Assembly (NCBI RefSeq): GCF_901000735.1
Contig: NC_081546.1
Location: forward strand, 19,591,220-19,655,219
Length of the DNA: 64,000 bases
Source: Corylus avellana
Taxonomy: Eukaryota; Streptophyta; Magnoliopsida; Fagales; Betulaceae
Direction: 5' to 3'
The translations under genes were made by a program, and so were the position numbers. Shown in pieces: positions 11,901 through 21,848 of the stretch; within the stretch, counting starts at the first letter, position 1, and the number at the start of each line of letters is the position of its first letter. The notes beneath the pieces are model-generated. The model ran no database searches. It saw only the letters and a list, made by a program, of their open reading frames with translations, and was not told where the DNA came from.

Positions 11901-13072
11901 TTGTTTATTTGTCACAATATTTGCCTAGTTGGTTTTCCATTATCAGCCTACCTTAATTATATGAGATTTAATTTGCCTATTTTGTTTTAGCTTTTTTTAC
12001 CCCACAAAATATATACGACACCTTTGATTTTTCTTTTTCCTCGTAGAAAAAGATTTATGATACAAAAAGAAGATAAGAAAGACTGGCTTTGGGTGGCAAT
12101 CTGTTTCATTCATTGCTTCGATTCTACTCCTTTTCCAACCTCAAAAGAAAAACTAGCTTTTTAACATTCTTTTCTTCCTTCTGTCTTTCGTGTGCCAAAA
12201 ATTTAAAGGCAGAAAAAATGTAACCAAAAAAAAAAAAAAAAAAGCCATTTGAAAACTGATTTTATTTGCATGTTAGAAGCAAGTCTTGTTAATTTGCACA
12301 CAAACTAAGGCCTTTAAGTTCAAATTATTTGGGATCGTTGATTGGACCAAGATTCAAGTTGGACCAAGTGGGCTGCTTTTTGATTTGCTACTTTTGGGCC
12401 TACTTTAACCCTGTCCTTACAATGATTCAGGTGGTGAGATGGGGAGAGTTTAACATGGTCGAAGCGGAGCGCCGCCTGCTAGCCAATGCACTGCTCGACT
12501 GGTCGAACCAGCGGTTCGTCCTCCTCTCGGAGTCGTGCATTCCTCTATTCAACTTCTCCACAATCTACAACTATCTCATGGGCTCCAAGAAAACATTTGT
12601 GGAGGCCTATGACTTACCAGGCCCAGTGGGCCAAGGCCGGTACAATCCTAAAATGAGGCCCACAATCAAGCTCGAGCAATGGCGGAAAGGCTCCCAATGG
12701 TTTGAGATGGACCGTGAGCTGGCCATTGAGGTAGTTTCCGACAAAACATATTTCCCATCGTTCGGGAGATATTGCGTGCCCTCGTGTTACGCGGACGAGC
12801 ACTACTTGCCGACGTTTGTGAGCATCCGATTTTGGAGAAGGAATTCAAACAGGACTTTGACTTGGGTCGACTGGTCAAAGGGCGGACCCCATCCATCTAG
12901 GTTTCTAAGAACAGATGTGACCGTTGATTTTTTGAAGATGTTAAGGCATGGTAGCCGTTGTGAGTATAACGGGGAGAGCACCAATATTTGCTATTTGTTT
13001 GCAAGGAAGTTCACTTTGCATGCTTTGGATAGGTTGTTGAGGTTTGCACCAAAGCTCATGCAATTCAATTGA
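8930..13072 (+). CDS. GT14 (core-2/I-branching-like, DUF266/BC10-type) glycosyltransferase, complete two-exon gene
   Basis: Exon 1 is 8930-9574 and exon 2 is 12431-13072, with a phase-0 intron of 2856 bp (donor AAG|GTCAGT, acceptor TTCAG|GTGGTG). The product is 428 aa, normal for the family. Residues 1-24 are cytosolic and residues about 25-47 form one hydrophobic signal anchor (type II, Golgi expected). Residues about 65-120 form a proline-rich stem of three imperfect repeats containing PPLQ..NL.RVGSPP with NLT sequons. The catalytic Branch domain follows, with [11 protein letters not shown] and YTIYVHPNP in exon 1 and [36 protein letters not shown] and [13 protein letters not shown] in exon 2. 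Known: GT14/DUF266 proteins such as rice BC10 affect wall composition; the acceptor is unknown here. The intron holds MITEs at 10318 and 11546. Paralogue of the exon at 50-697. Confidence 0.9.
10318..10545. mobile_element. hAT-like MITE candidate inside the GT14 intron
   Basis: The left end TATGTTTGGGATTGTGTTTGAG and the right end CTCAAACGCACACCAAAACAGGCCCATA are imperfect inverted repeats enclosing AAAAGC/GCTTTT-rich sequence. This terminal style is common in plant hAT-derived MITEs. A target duplication was not clear. Confidence 0.45.
11546..11716. mobile_element. hAT-type MITE (171 bp) with 8-bp TSD, inside the GT14 intron
   Basis: Inverted arms of about 70 bp: the left arm AGGAAATGCTAAGTATTCTTCTAG matches the complement of the right arm CTAGAAGAATACCTAGCATTTCTC. 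Arms meet around GATGTGGCTTTTAAAATTATC. TTTAAACC flanks both sides (11538-11545 and 11717-11724), an exact 8-bp duplication that fits the hAT superfamily. Confidence 0.75.
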
Positions 13073-13224
13073 TTTGCATACATTGTAGGGATAGGTTGAT
13101 GTTGAACATTCCATCGTACATAAATGAACGATATTCGGGCGCAAAAAAGGAATTTTTACACTATTGTTTTTACAAGAATTTTTGTTTATTTAATTAGAGC
13201 ATTTAATTTGAGGGAAACTTTACT

Positions 13225-13872
13225 TAGGCCTCTTAAATTTTCTTGCGTTTTGAAAAGACTTCACAAAGTTGAAAAATTCTCAATTTCACCCATCGAACTT
13301 CTAATTTGATGCAATCTACCCCTTCTGTTAAAGTTTGGCATTAAACATACGTTTAAATGGATGAAATGATATTTATACTTCTGAAACTTTTATAAATTTT
13401 TAAATTTACCCTTAATTTCACAATAAAATATTTTTTTAAAAAAAAAGAGAGGAAAAGTTGAGGGTATTTTTGTATTTTTCATAGTCTTCATTAGGATTTA
13501 ACGCCAAATCGTAACGGATGGGTATATTGCATCAAATTAGGACCAAGTTTTTCTTCAAACTGGATTTGAAGAACTTCATCAAAATCAGTCTATAAAAATT
13601 ACATGTGTCATTTGAACATGTGAGATGCACATGTTTTTTTAATAGCATGGACAAAGTTGGAATAAATAATATTAAAAACTCATGTGCAGTTCACATGTTA
13701 ATAAAAAAAGAACTCATGTCATTTTAATAGACTGTGATGAAGGAAGTTCCTCCAACCCAGTTTGGAAAAAAACTTTGTCCATCAAATTAAAAGTTTGGGG
13801 AGTGAAATTTGGAGTTTTTAAACTTTGGGATGTTCTTCTCAAAATCGTGGAAGTTTAAAGGGAATTAGGATC
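13225..13872. mobile_element. Foldback/TIR element interrupted by a second MITE
   Basis: The left arm (AGGCCTCTTAAATTTTCTTGCG..., CACTTC.., ACCCATCGAACTTCTAATTTGATGCAATCTACC) is inverted relative to 13500-13539 plus 13781-13872 (...CATCAAATTAAAAGTTTGGGGAGTGAAATT...GTGGAAGTTTAAAG). The arms are split by the insertion at 13540-13780. It resembles in layout the foldback elements at 24430-24860 and 38765-39200. Confidence 0.6.
13540..13780. mobile_element. Nested MITE (241 bp) with 9-bp TSD
   Basis: The terminal repeats GGACCAAGTTTTTCTTCAAACTGG and CCAGTTTGGAAAAAAACTTTGTCC are inverted. ATCAAATTA occurs exactly at both sides (13531-13539 and 13781-13789). A 9-bp duplication suggests a Mutator-type element. 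It is inserted in the arm of the older element at 13225-13872. Confidence 0.75.
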
Positions 13873-14610
13873 CATTGGAGAATATTCAGTTAGCTATATT
13901 GGAGGGAAATTTTTGTCTTTTTAAAAAGTAAAAAAAATAATTATAACTAACTGAAAACTCTCAAATTCATTTGAAATTGAGAAGATGTTGGTTCCTTGGT
14001 AGGACCTTGTGCAGTTTACCCTTTTAACTTGCCAATTTGGCCAATTATTGTGCACATGGGCTGCTGGGCAATGGATGCAGTAGCAGCTAACACATTAGAG
14101 TAGCATTGTGATTCGTGTGTATCTAGTTGGAGGTGGGGAGCATAACCAGACAACATTTAAGGTGGTGGGACAAAATTTGAAAGAAAAAAAAAAAAAAAAA
14201 AATCAGGGGTAAAAAGTTAGTTTTGGGAGACATTTCATAAAAAATCATAAATTTTAAGAATAATTTTTCCAAATTTTGGAGGAACATTAGTCTTCTCAAG
14301 CACCCTTGATTGGAGGGAAATTGTATAAAGTGCTTTGGCATTTGATGGTATTGAAATACAATGTAAATGACATTTTTTTATTTTCTTTTGTCGTTTTACA
14401 TGGTAAATTTATCCATTAAAAAAAAAAAAAAAAAGATTTATGTGTTTTCTTTTTCTACCATTTTTTTTGGGGGGGAATATTACATATTTAGTCACGAGGG
14501 TTCACACTTATACCAAATTGATCCCTCAGGTTTCAAAAGTATCTTAAAGATATAAGTTATTTGTTCAAAATAATCCATGCTGTAAGCTGTTTGACAGAAG
14601 GAGTTAAATG
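13873..14610. other. Intergenic, nothing recognised
   Basis: AT-rich DNA with poly-A runs near 14185 and 14420. No supportable gene or element seen. Confidence 0.5.
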
Positions 14611-14767
14611 TAGACGTGGATCTATGTCACAACTCCAATTGACATAGTATTACTCGACAAGCTGATGGCTTCACATGTTATTAAAAATAAAAAATAAAAA
14701 TAAATTAATTAATTAAAAGAAAAAGAAAAGAAAAAAAATAAGGACCGCTTGTCACTCGATGGGCGGC

Positions 14768-15366
14768 TGACGTAGCAGAAGACTAAGTAACTAATCAAAG
14801 AGTAATGTATTTGATTCTGAAAAGAGAAACGTCTTTGTCTTCTACCTAAAAGATAAAAACAAGCCCGCAAACTAAGCTAAAAGAAAGATAAAAACTCCGC
14901 ATAGTATTTGATAGAAAATTCACTGATTTGATAATGATTCAATGAAAATAGTTTTGCATAATGAGTAATTCTAGAAGTCATTATTGTGCCCTTCTTGAGT
15001 CTCTCCAAGAATAATGTGCAATTAAAATCACCATTTGATCAAAATTCAATAATGATCAATCACAAGCACAATGGTAATTTTAATCGCTATATCATTCTTG
15101 GAGGGATTCATGAGGAACATAAGAAGGACTTGTAGCATTACTCTTACATAATAATCTAGACTATTTATAGAAGAGAAATCCTAATAATGTAGTAAATCTA
15201 AATCTAGTATGGAATGTAAACATGATCTTAGTAGGGAAAGTAAACATAATCCTAGTAAGAAAAAAAAATCATAAAATAAAACTAAAACATAATTCTAGTA
15301 GGAAAAGAAATAAAATAAAACAAAAAACTTTTTTTTTTTTTTAATCCTATTTCACATCCTACATCA
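14768..15366 (-). mobile_element. Solo LTR of the TGATGTAG non-autonomous LTR family
   Basis: On the minus strand it begins TGATGTAGG and ends CTACGTCA (TG...CA). It aligns to the LTRs at 25341-25704 and 25985-26503. Copy B holds LTR-interior-LTR at the same flanks, so this is a solo LTR left by recombination. Flanks GCGGC and GTGCC (B: GCGAC and GTGGC) fit a decayed 5-bp duplication. A 182-bp MITE is inserted within. Confidence 0.7.
14963..15144. mobile_element. hAT-type MITE inserted in the solo LTR
   Basis: The inverted arms start GAGTAATTCTAGAAG and end CTTGTAGCATTACTCT, with complementary blocks around TCTCCAAGAATAATG and CATTCTTGGAGGGA. TGCATAAT (14955-14962) and TACATAAT (15145-15152) flank it. 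The unfilled sequence TTTTACATAATAAG occurs at about 25527 and 26268, which confirms the borders. Confidence 0.8.
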
Positions 15367-16072
15367 GTGCCATCCCCTCATAAGAGGTGACCGACTGCCC
15401 TTCACTGTTGGGGAGTGATTACCCCCTTAAAGATTGATGGTTGATCGCCTCTAATATTTTGTGGGGAAAGAGGAAAGAAGGAAAAAAAATACAAGAAAAA
15501 TAAAGGGATGAGAAAGGATACGTGCTTATGTCTAGGGGTGTAAACGAGGCGAGTTTGAGTGGATAATGCTTGTTCAAATTTGGCTTGTTTAATTTTTTGT
15601 CGAGCTCGAGCTCGAACTTGAGACGAGCCCCATTTCGTGTCCAAGCTTGGCTCACCAAGGTGGGTACCGAGCTTGAGCTTAAAAATTTTTGTCGAGCTTG
15701 AGCTCGGCTTGCATCAGATTATTTAAATTTTGTATTTAAGTATAAATAAAAAAAAGATTAAAGAAACATAATAAACAAATTTTATTAATGATACGACTAT
15801 TAAGGAAACAAGGTGAATGTGAGAGATCGATCAAAGTGCAATCTAATAATAATAGTTACAAAAATGTGCAATCTTCTCTCATTTATAAGAAAAATAGCTC
15901 TAGTTGACCAATTTTGCAACTAAAATATGTTATAGTTTTAATAGATTAAATGCAATTTTATAAATTATAAGAAATTTATACTTAAGCTATAATAATATGA
16001 TTAAGTATAATAAGTTTCCATTCAATCACATGATTAACAATTCAAATTGTTAATTCAACTAGCATTAGATAC

Positions 16073-16148
16073 CATTTTTTTTTTTTTTTTGACATGTCTG
16101 GATAAGAGGGAGAGGGGGATTCGAACTAATGACCTCCGCTTCATTAGC
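16073..16148 (-). mobile_element. 5'-truncated SINE with 10-bp TSD
   Basis: Minus strand: AATGAAGCGGAGGTCATTAGTTCGAATCC (B box), ...GACATGTC, then an A tail. CATTAGATAC flanks it exactly (16063-16072 and 16149-16158). Copy B near 27227 has a single CATTAGATGC with no insert, which is the empty site. Confidence 0.8.
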
Positions 16149-16220
16149 CATTAGATACTTAATGGTTAGATCATTTTAAGATATGACCATATGATTAACT
16201 ATTATCATTAAATTATAAGG

Positions 16221-17115
16221 TTAAATACCTTTTTGCTCCCTAGCATTTAGTTTTTATCATAGGAGGTATTTCGAGTTTACATAAAAACCGAGATGGCAAC
16301 TCCGTCTGAATTTCGTCCAAAATTTGACGGAAAGCCACGTCAGCACCATTGAAATATCGACACGTGTCCATATATTAATTAAAAATAGTAAATAAAAATT
16401 TTCAAATTAAAAATATTATAAAATTAGAAACTATATATATATATATCTGTTTTGTGGCCAAGAAAGCTGCGGAAACGAAAAGAAAATCGCAATCACATTT
16501 CAGATTTTAGATATTCCTTACTTTGCGACAGCAGGAAAACAAAAAGAAGAAACTGAAGGGAGTTCCACTAGCCCAAATCAAAAGGCAACATCAAACACAA
16601 AACACCCATTATCTTCTCTTTTCCTTTTCCTCCGTTTTCTCAGCAGCCAAACGGAATCATTCCAACTCCATGAATTGATCACAAAAATGCGCTAAAAAGA
16701 AAAACATACATATTGGCCGAACCTAGGGTGGTTCAGCCACCCCCAAACTGACAAGGGGTGGCCGGCCACCCCTAAGGGCAAAATGGGGATGGCCAACAAT
16801 TTAAAAATTTTTATTTTTTAATAGTGTTAACGTAGCTAATTTAAAAATTTTTATTTTTTTATTTTTTTAATTTTTATTTTTTAATTTTCTAATATTTTTA
16901 ATTTAAAAATTTTTATTTTGTATTTTAAATTAATATATGGACACGTGTCTATTTTTTTAATGGTGTTAACGTAGCTTTCCGTCAAACTTTGGACCGAATT
17001 TAGACGGAGGTACTATCTTCGTTTTTATGTAAATCCGAGGTACATTCTATGATAAAAACTAAACCATTGGGGGCAAAAAATAAATTAAAACCACATGGGG
17101 CAAAAATGTATTTAA
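16221..17115. mobile_element. Foldback (TIR) element carrying a ~240-bp gene-like fragment
   Basis: The terminal arms TTAAATACCTTTTTGC... and ...GCAAAAATGTATTTAA are inverted over about 150 bp or more, including CCAAAATTTGACGGAAAGC and CGACACGTGTCCATATATTAAT. Between the arms, 16452-16715 is non-repetitive. On the minus strand it reads like a gene 5' region with a TTTCCGCAG splice-like end, and it is followed by GGTGGCC/GGCCACC palindromes. The left part is conserved at 27290-27860 in copy B. The source gene is not recognised. Confidence 0.6.
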
Positions 17116-17141
17116 CTCTAAATTATATATATATATATATA

Positions 17142-17284
17142 GCTTTCCGTCAAATTTTGGACCAAATTTAGACGGAGGTACTATCTCCGTTTTTATGTAA
17201 ATCCGAGATACATTCTGTGATAAAAACTAAACCATTGGGGGGCAAAAAATAAAGTTTAACCACATGGGGCAAAAATGTATTTAA
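17142..17284. repeat. Tandem copy of the right arm of the foldback element
   Basis: Repeats 16972-17115 (AGCTTTCCGTCAAA.TTTGGACC through GGGGCAAAAATGTATTTAACTC) with few differences, separated from it by a TA tract. Confidence 0.8.
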
Positions 17285-17697
17285 CTCTAATATATATATA
17301 TGAATTAATATGTAAATATATAAATATATATATGAGTCGCACTAATAAGCGAGTCGAGTCCTTATACGAATATGTTCATGAACTTTAAACGAGCGAGCCG
17401 AGTTTTATACGGGTATGTACCATTTAATAATCGAGTATAGTTTTATGTCCATGAACGGCTCATTTAATAATTGAGTTGCGCACGCTCCGAGCTTTATCGA
17501 GCCGAACCCGGGTAAGCTCACGGGTAGCTTTGTTTGTTTACAGTTTTGCTTATGTCTAAGATAGAACAAACATTTCCAATCCTTAAATATGATATCGAGG
17601 TGGTAACACCAGTATTTCAAGTTAATTAATTTGTTGATGCTACTTGGAGAAATGAGAGCACCTTCCTCACCAGGTACAAAAGGGGAAGCGATGGTCA

Positions 17698-19651
17698 GCG
17701 GAAGACTAAGGTAACTAATCAAAGAACATCGTCTTTGATTTTGTAAGGAGAAGTATCTTTGTCTTCTACCCCAAAAGATAAAAGAAGCCCGTGGGCTAAA
17801 AGAAATATAAAACTTTGTAGAGTATTTGAGAGAAAATTCTCAGATTTGATAATAATTCAATGAGTGAGTTTTAGATAATAAAGTATTCTATTTATAAAAG
17901 AGAAATACTTGTAGAGAAAGTAAATATAATCCTACTAGTAATAGTAAACCTAATCCATTTCAAAAAAAAAAAAAAAAAAAAAAAAATAGTAAACCTAATC
18001 CTAGTAGCAATAGTAAACATAATCTTAATAAGAAAAAAAAAATAATTAAAGCAAATCTAACCCTATTAAGGAAATGAAAAAATAAAATACTAATAAAATA
18101 AAATAAAATCCTAATATAAAATTGACAATCAGCGGGAATCGTGACAATCTTTCCTTTTGTACTTCCATTGTTTAAGAATGGGTAAAATTCTGATCAAGCG
18201 GCACTGCTCCAATATTATTTTTGATATTTTCCTTAGTGTCGTTTTTACTGAAAATATAGATAAATATCGTCCTACATCAAACACCCCCACTTGAAAAAAT
18301 AACTCGTCCTTGAGTTTTCTTTGGGACATGGCCTCCGAAGAAAAAGATTTGGAGAAATCTGCATAGATAGCACCAAGACATGATTTTTCCTTTTCTTCTA
18401 CTTCTAGAAAAATTCCTCCAATGATTTCTTCATGGATGTCATCTTCAACTTCACCATTTTCTTCAAAAGAATCATTAATTTTTGTGGTGATAGTTATGAG
18501 TTGCACATGTGGTGTAGGTGGTGGTGGCTGTTCTTCCACTAGTGTAGCCGTTAGAACAAATAGTTGTGGCTGCAAAAAAATTTTCTCTAACGGCAACTCC
18601 AAATTAATAGTATCAACATCCTTTTTACCATAATTAATATTTTCTTCATAGACAGAGTGCCTATTTGGATATTTATGAATACGGTTACGGACATGTCGAA
18701 TGTGTTTTATGTCATCATCAAGGAATCTGTCAACATAAGGATAGTGAACGGGTTTCCTTCGAATCCCATAGTCATCTTGGGCATCCCTGTGATTCCAAAG
18801 GGGCACGCATCTGCATGCATTCAAACGTCTCCCACAATGGGCGCATCTCCTATTGCATAGCCCGCATCGTCTACTAGAGCTCTTGGAATTCGGTTCTCAA
18901 AGGAGCCTCTGATCGTTGGTAGTCAGATCTCGAAATAATGTCTCTCACGAACGACGTCGTTATAGAAGTTGTTGTTGTAGTATAAGTTGGCCATCGAATC
19001 CGGATAATGCTGGCTCGGATACCCCATGAATTTGGCTCTCGAAAGAGTCCCTCCCCTACAAGCCGTGTTATTGGAGAAGTTTGTCACCGTTGCGCTGATT
19101 GGTCATGATCAGGATAAAGTATGCTCTGATACCAACTGACGTAGCAGAAGATTAAAGTAACTAATCAAAGAGCAGCGTCTTTGATTTTGTAAGAAGAAAC
19201 ATCTTCGTCTTCTACCCAAAATATAAAACAAGTCCACAAGCTAAAAGAAATATAAAACACGGTAGAGTATTTAAGAGAAAATTCTCAGATTTGATAATAA
19301 TTCAATGAGTGAGTTTTACATAATAAATTACCCTATTTATAGAAGATAAATACTTGTAAAGAAAGTAAACCTAATCCTAGTAGTAATAGAAACATAATCC
19401 TAATAAGGAAATGCAAAAAATTAAAGCAAATCTAACCCTATTAAGGAAAGAAAATAAAGCACTAATAAAACAAAGTAAAATCATAATATAAAATTTACAA
19501 TAAACAGGAATTGTGACAATCTTTCATTTCGTAATTCTATTGTCTGAAAATTGGTAAAATTCTAATCAAGCGGCATTGCTCCAATATTATTTTTTATATT
19601 TTCTTTATTTTCGTTTTTACCAAAAATATAGGTAAATATTGTCCTACATCA
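17698..19651 (-). mobile_element. Non-autonomous LTR retrotransposon with gag-like remnant (LARD type)
   Basis: The LTRs are 17698-18279 (its outer end lost at the GGTCAG|CGGAAG junction) and 19137-19651. The interior is 857 bp. Minus-strand signals: primer site TTGGTATCAGAGC at about 19123-19135, complementary to initiator Met-tRNA, and polypurine tract AAGTGGGGGTGT beside the LTR start. The interior encodes a broken Gag-like N-terminus (matching MANLYYNNNFYND in the B copy; MRAMQQEMGQLWE-like helix; HYPYVD stretch) open over 18129-18824. No pol genes. The same element in copy B is split by a copia insertion. Confidence 0.75.
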
Positions 19652-19917
19652 CATGTCCACGAACGGCTAATTTAATAATTGAGTCGCCCACGAGCTGAGC
19701 TTTATAGAGTCGAGCCCGAGCGAACTCACGGGTAGCTTTGTTCGTTTACATTTTTGCTTTTGTCTAAGATAGAACAAATATTTCCAATCCTTAAATATGA
19801 TATCGAGGTAGCTAGTAATAGCAGTACTTCAAGTTAATTAATTTGTAGATGCTACTTGGAGAAATGAGGCACCTCCCTGACCTGGCTCGGAAGGGGAAGT
19901 TGATGGTCAGCTTTGAG
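19652..19917. repeat. Second copy of the hAT-like right end plus flank (direct repeat of 17425-17697)
   Basis: ATGTCCACGAACGGCT..., GGGTAGCTTTGTTCGTTTACA, TGTCTAAGATAGAACAAA and AAATATGATATCGAGGTAG through GATGGTCAG repeat the segment left of the LTR element. Copy B has only one such segment (33969-34230). This indicates an unequal exchange specific to copy A. Confidence 0.75.
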
Positions 19918-20355
19918 CATCTTTAAGTCATTATCTCCCAACTCCGAGTTGCTGTCCCATGGGGAGAAAAGGTGCGAGCCATAAGAGAAGCTATTCTTGA
20001 ACAGATTTGAGGAACGACAAGTTCAATCAAAGGTAAGACCAAAGACAGAATAGCTAAAACCAATGAATCTAGTACGACGAAATGTTCAAGGTTTGGAAGA
20101 ACACAAGCGAAAAATCCTGACAAAAGAAAATACAAGAAAGTTTGGGAGTAATTACCCATCAGAGCCACCAAAAATGTTAAGGGAAAGATCACAAAAATTG
20201 AAACGACGATGGAAAGGAGGCATAAGTAAATGAAACATTGCAATGGGAACATAATTGAATATTTTCCGGTTAGATATATTTGATTGATATTTTGTCATTT
20301 CATTTTTTGTAGAAATACAAATGCCCCTAAAATATAACTAATTCATGCTCTCCAA

Positions 20356-21494
20356 TTCTTTTTTTCTTTCTTTTGTTTTTTTTTTTTGAGAAAAAAAATA
20401 ACATTTCATTCAATAATACCAAGAGCATAAAGTTCTTCCATCACAGAGCAAAGCTCTGAAGCAACTATAGCATAAAGTTACAGGATTACCAGGTTTATTA
20501 CAAGATTCGAGACCAATCCGCTAACCCATGACTAAAATCAGACTTATTACTAGATCTGTGACAGACAGACTCAACCAAATGCATGGATAGCAATTATTCC
20601 CTGAGAGCGAAAAGACTCTCATGCCGAAACTCTTCCTCCCCGACCCGAAGGCGACATAGATCGAGTGAGAGAGGAAAGAGCCTTATTACAAGCCGAACAA
20701 AACAGGGAAAGTAAACAATACAGGGAAAAAACACATGCCAAAACACAAATACATCTTAAAGAAGCAATAGACAGGGAGATAAAACAAGAAAAGAAACAGC
20801 ACACTCCGATCACGGACACGTTGGGAACCGAAAACCGAAGGGGCGTTGGAAGCTCATCGCGGCGGGGACGCGTCGAAAGGCCCAACAGTGGACGGTGGGC
20901 GGTGAACAAGCGCAGAGAAGACCGTCAAAGCAAGACCTAAAAACAACCACAAACAAGAAAAAAACGAAAAAGAAAAACAAGAAGGAACCTCCAAAACAGG
21001 GAAAAAACAGGGAAAATGAGCACAAAGTGCAAAGACTGTAGCCGGAAAGGAGCCGGACCCGTGCAGGCCGAAAACTGCCGCGTAAGGGGCGTGGGAACTC
21101 GACTCAGTGGGGACGCATGAAAGAAAACCCTAATAGTGGGTAGCGAAGCGGAGACACAAGTCAGCGGCGACCACAGACAAAATCTGAACCGTAAGAAGCC
21201 AAAACAAGGCCAAGGAGCCTACTGCAGAAAATGAAGGCGGGGGAAGAAAAGCGGCAGGGAAGGGGCAAAAAGAGAGAAAAACAGAGGGAGAAAAAGAGCG
21301 GCAAGGAAGGGGAAGAGAGGAGGCACCAATGCTAGAGCATCAGGTAAATAACTAGCACCGGAGTGAGGAGGACGAGGGGAGGAGGGAGGCAGCCAAACGG
21401 CCAACCCTCCTCCCCTGTATGGCTGAAGGGTTTCGCTTTTGTCTCTGGCAACTACAGAGAAAAGACATGGCTAGGGTTTCGCTTTATCTCTTCC
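20356..21494 (-). mobile_element. Antisense retro-insertion of ~1.1 kb with poly-A tail, copy A only
   Basis: Copy B is uninterrupted at the matching position (GCTCTCCAGTTC...GAACTGGAAATG near 34700). In A the insert begins with a poly-T tract followed by GAGAAAAAAAATAACATTTCATTC, so on the minus strand it ends in TATTTTTTTTCTC plus poly-A after a TTTATGCTCTTGG tract. It is more GC-rich than its surroundings and lacks a recognisable ORF. Could be a truncated or non-autonomous LINE derivative or a retrocopied transcript. Target duplication not clear. Confidence 0.45.
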
Positions 21495-21547
21495 ATCTCT
21501 TGAACTAGAAATGATCCTAATGCAATGGGAATGAATGCCATAAGTGC

Positions 21548-21581
21548 TATTTACAAAAAAAAAAAAAAAAAAAAAAAAAAA
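21548..21581 (+). mobile_element. Poly-A-only retro-insert with 15-bp TSD
   Basis: TATTTAC plus an A run is inserted between GAATGCCATAAGTGC (21533-21547) and GAATACCATAAGTGC (21582-21596). Copy B has a single GAATGCCATAAGTGCC (near 34748). This is an aborted target-primed reverse-transcription event. Confidence 0.75.
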
Positions 21582-21671
21582 GAATACCATAAGTGCCCAT
21601 TTTTAAAGAATTTATGGAGGGACACGTAGCCTCCAACTTCAAAGTTTCAAATGTAGAGTGTGTTGCAAGTT

Positions 21672-21848
21672 AAAAGCAAACATAAATTTCCTTTAAACCG
21701 CTCTAATGAATGCCAAGTGTTCTCGAGCATGTAAAAGACATATTTTCTCTAACATTTTTAATAATCATTGATTTTTTAGGAACTCAAACATATTAGATGA
21801 CACTTGGCATTTATTAGAGTAGATTAAAGGAAATTTCCTGCAAACCAA
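21672..21848. mobile_element. MITE shared by both duplicates
   Basis: The arms AAATTTCCTTTAAACCGCTCTAATGAATGCCAAGTGT and ACACTTGGCATTTATTAGAGTAGATTAAAGGAAATTT are inverted. The copy-B counterpart is about 34842-35045 and has a longer loop. A further degenerate inverted-repeat remnant lies at 22222-22350 (B: 36240-36385). Confidence 0.65.

Larger units (their letters stand above)
15535..17546. mobile_element. hAT-like element with GAGCTCGAGC-rich termini, hosting nested elements
   Basis: The left end GGGGTGTAAACGAGGCGAG is inverted relative to the right end GCTTTGTTTGTTTACAGTTTT. TGCTTATGTCTA flanks both ends (15523-15534 and 17547-17558). Terminal regions are rich in AGCTCGAGC/GAGCCGAGC. Inside are the SINE at 16073 and the foldback element at 16221. 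No transposase recognised, so non-autonomous. The copy-B counterpart begins at about 26661 and lacks the right half. Confidence 0.6.

Noticed and set aside
16073..16148. A possible LINE tail
   Set aside because: The B box and the GACATGTC tail match the SINE copies, and the insert is too short to show LINE features.
18421..18877. Plus-strand open frames opposite the gag-like region
   Set aside because: They are shadows of the minus-strand Gag-like remnant and differ in copy B.
20665..20940. 91-codon charged open frame and its antisense counterpart
   Set aside because: Low-complexity, A-rich composition within the antisense retro-insert; no domain and no conserved partner in copy B.
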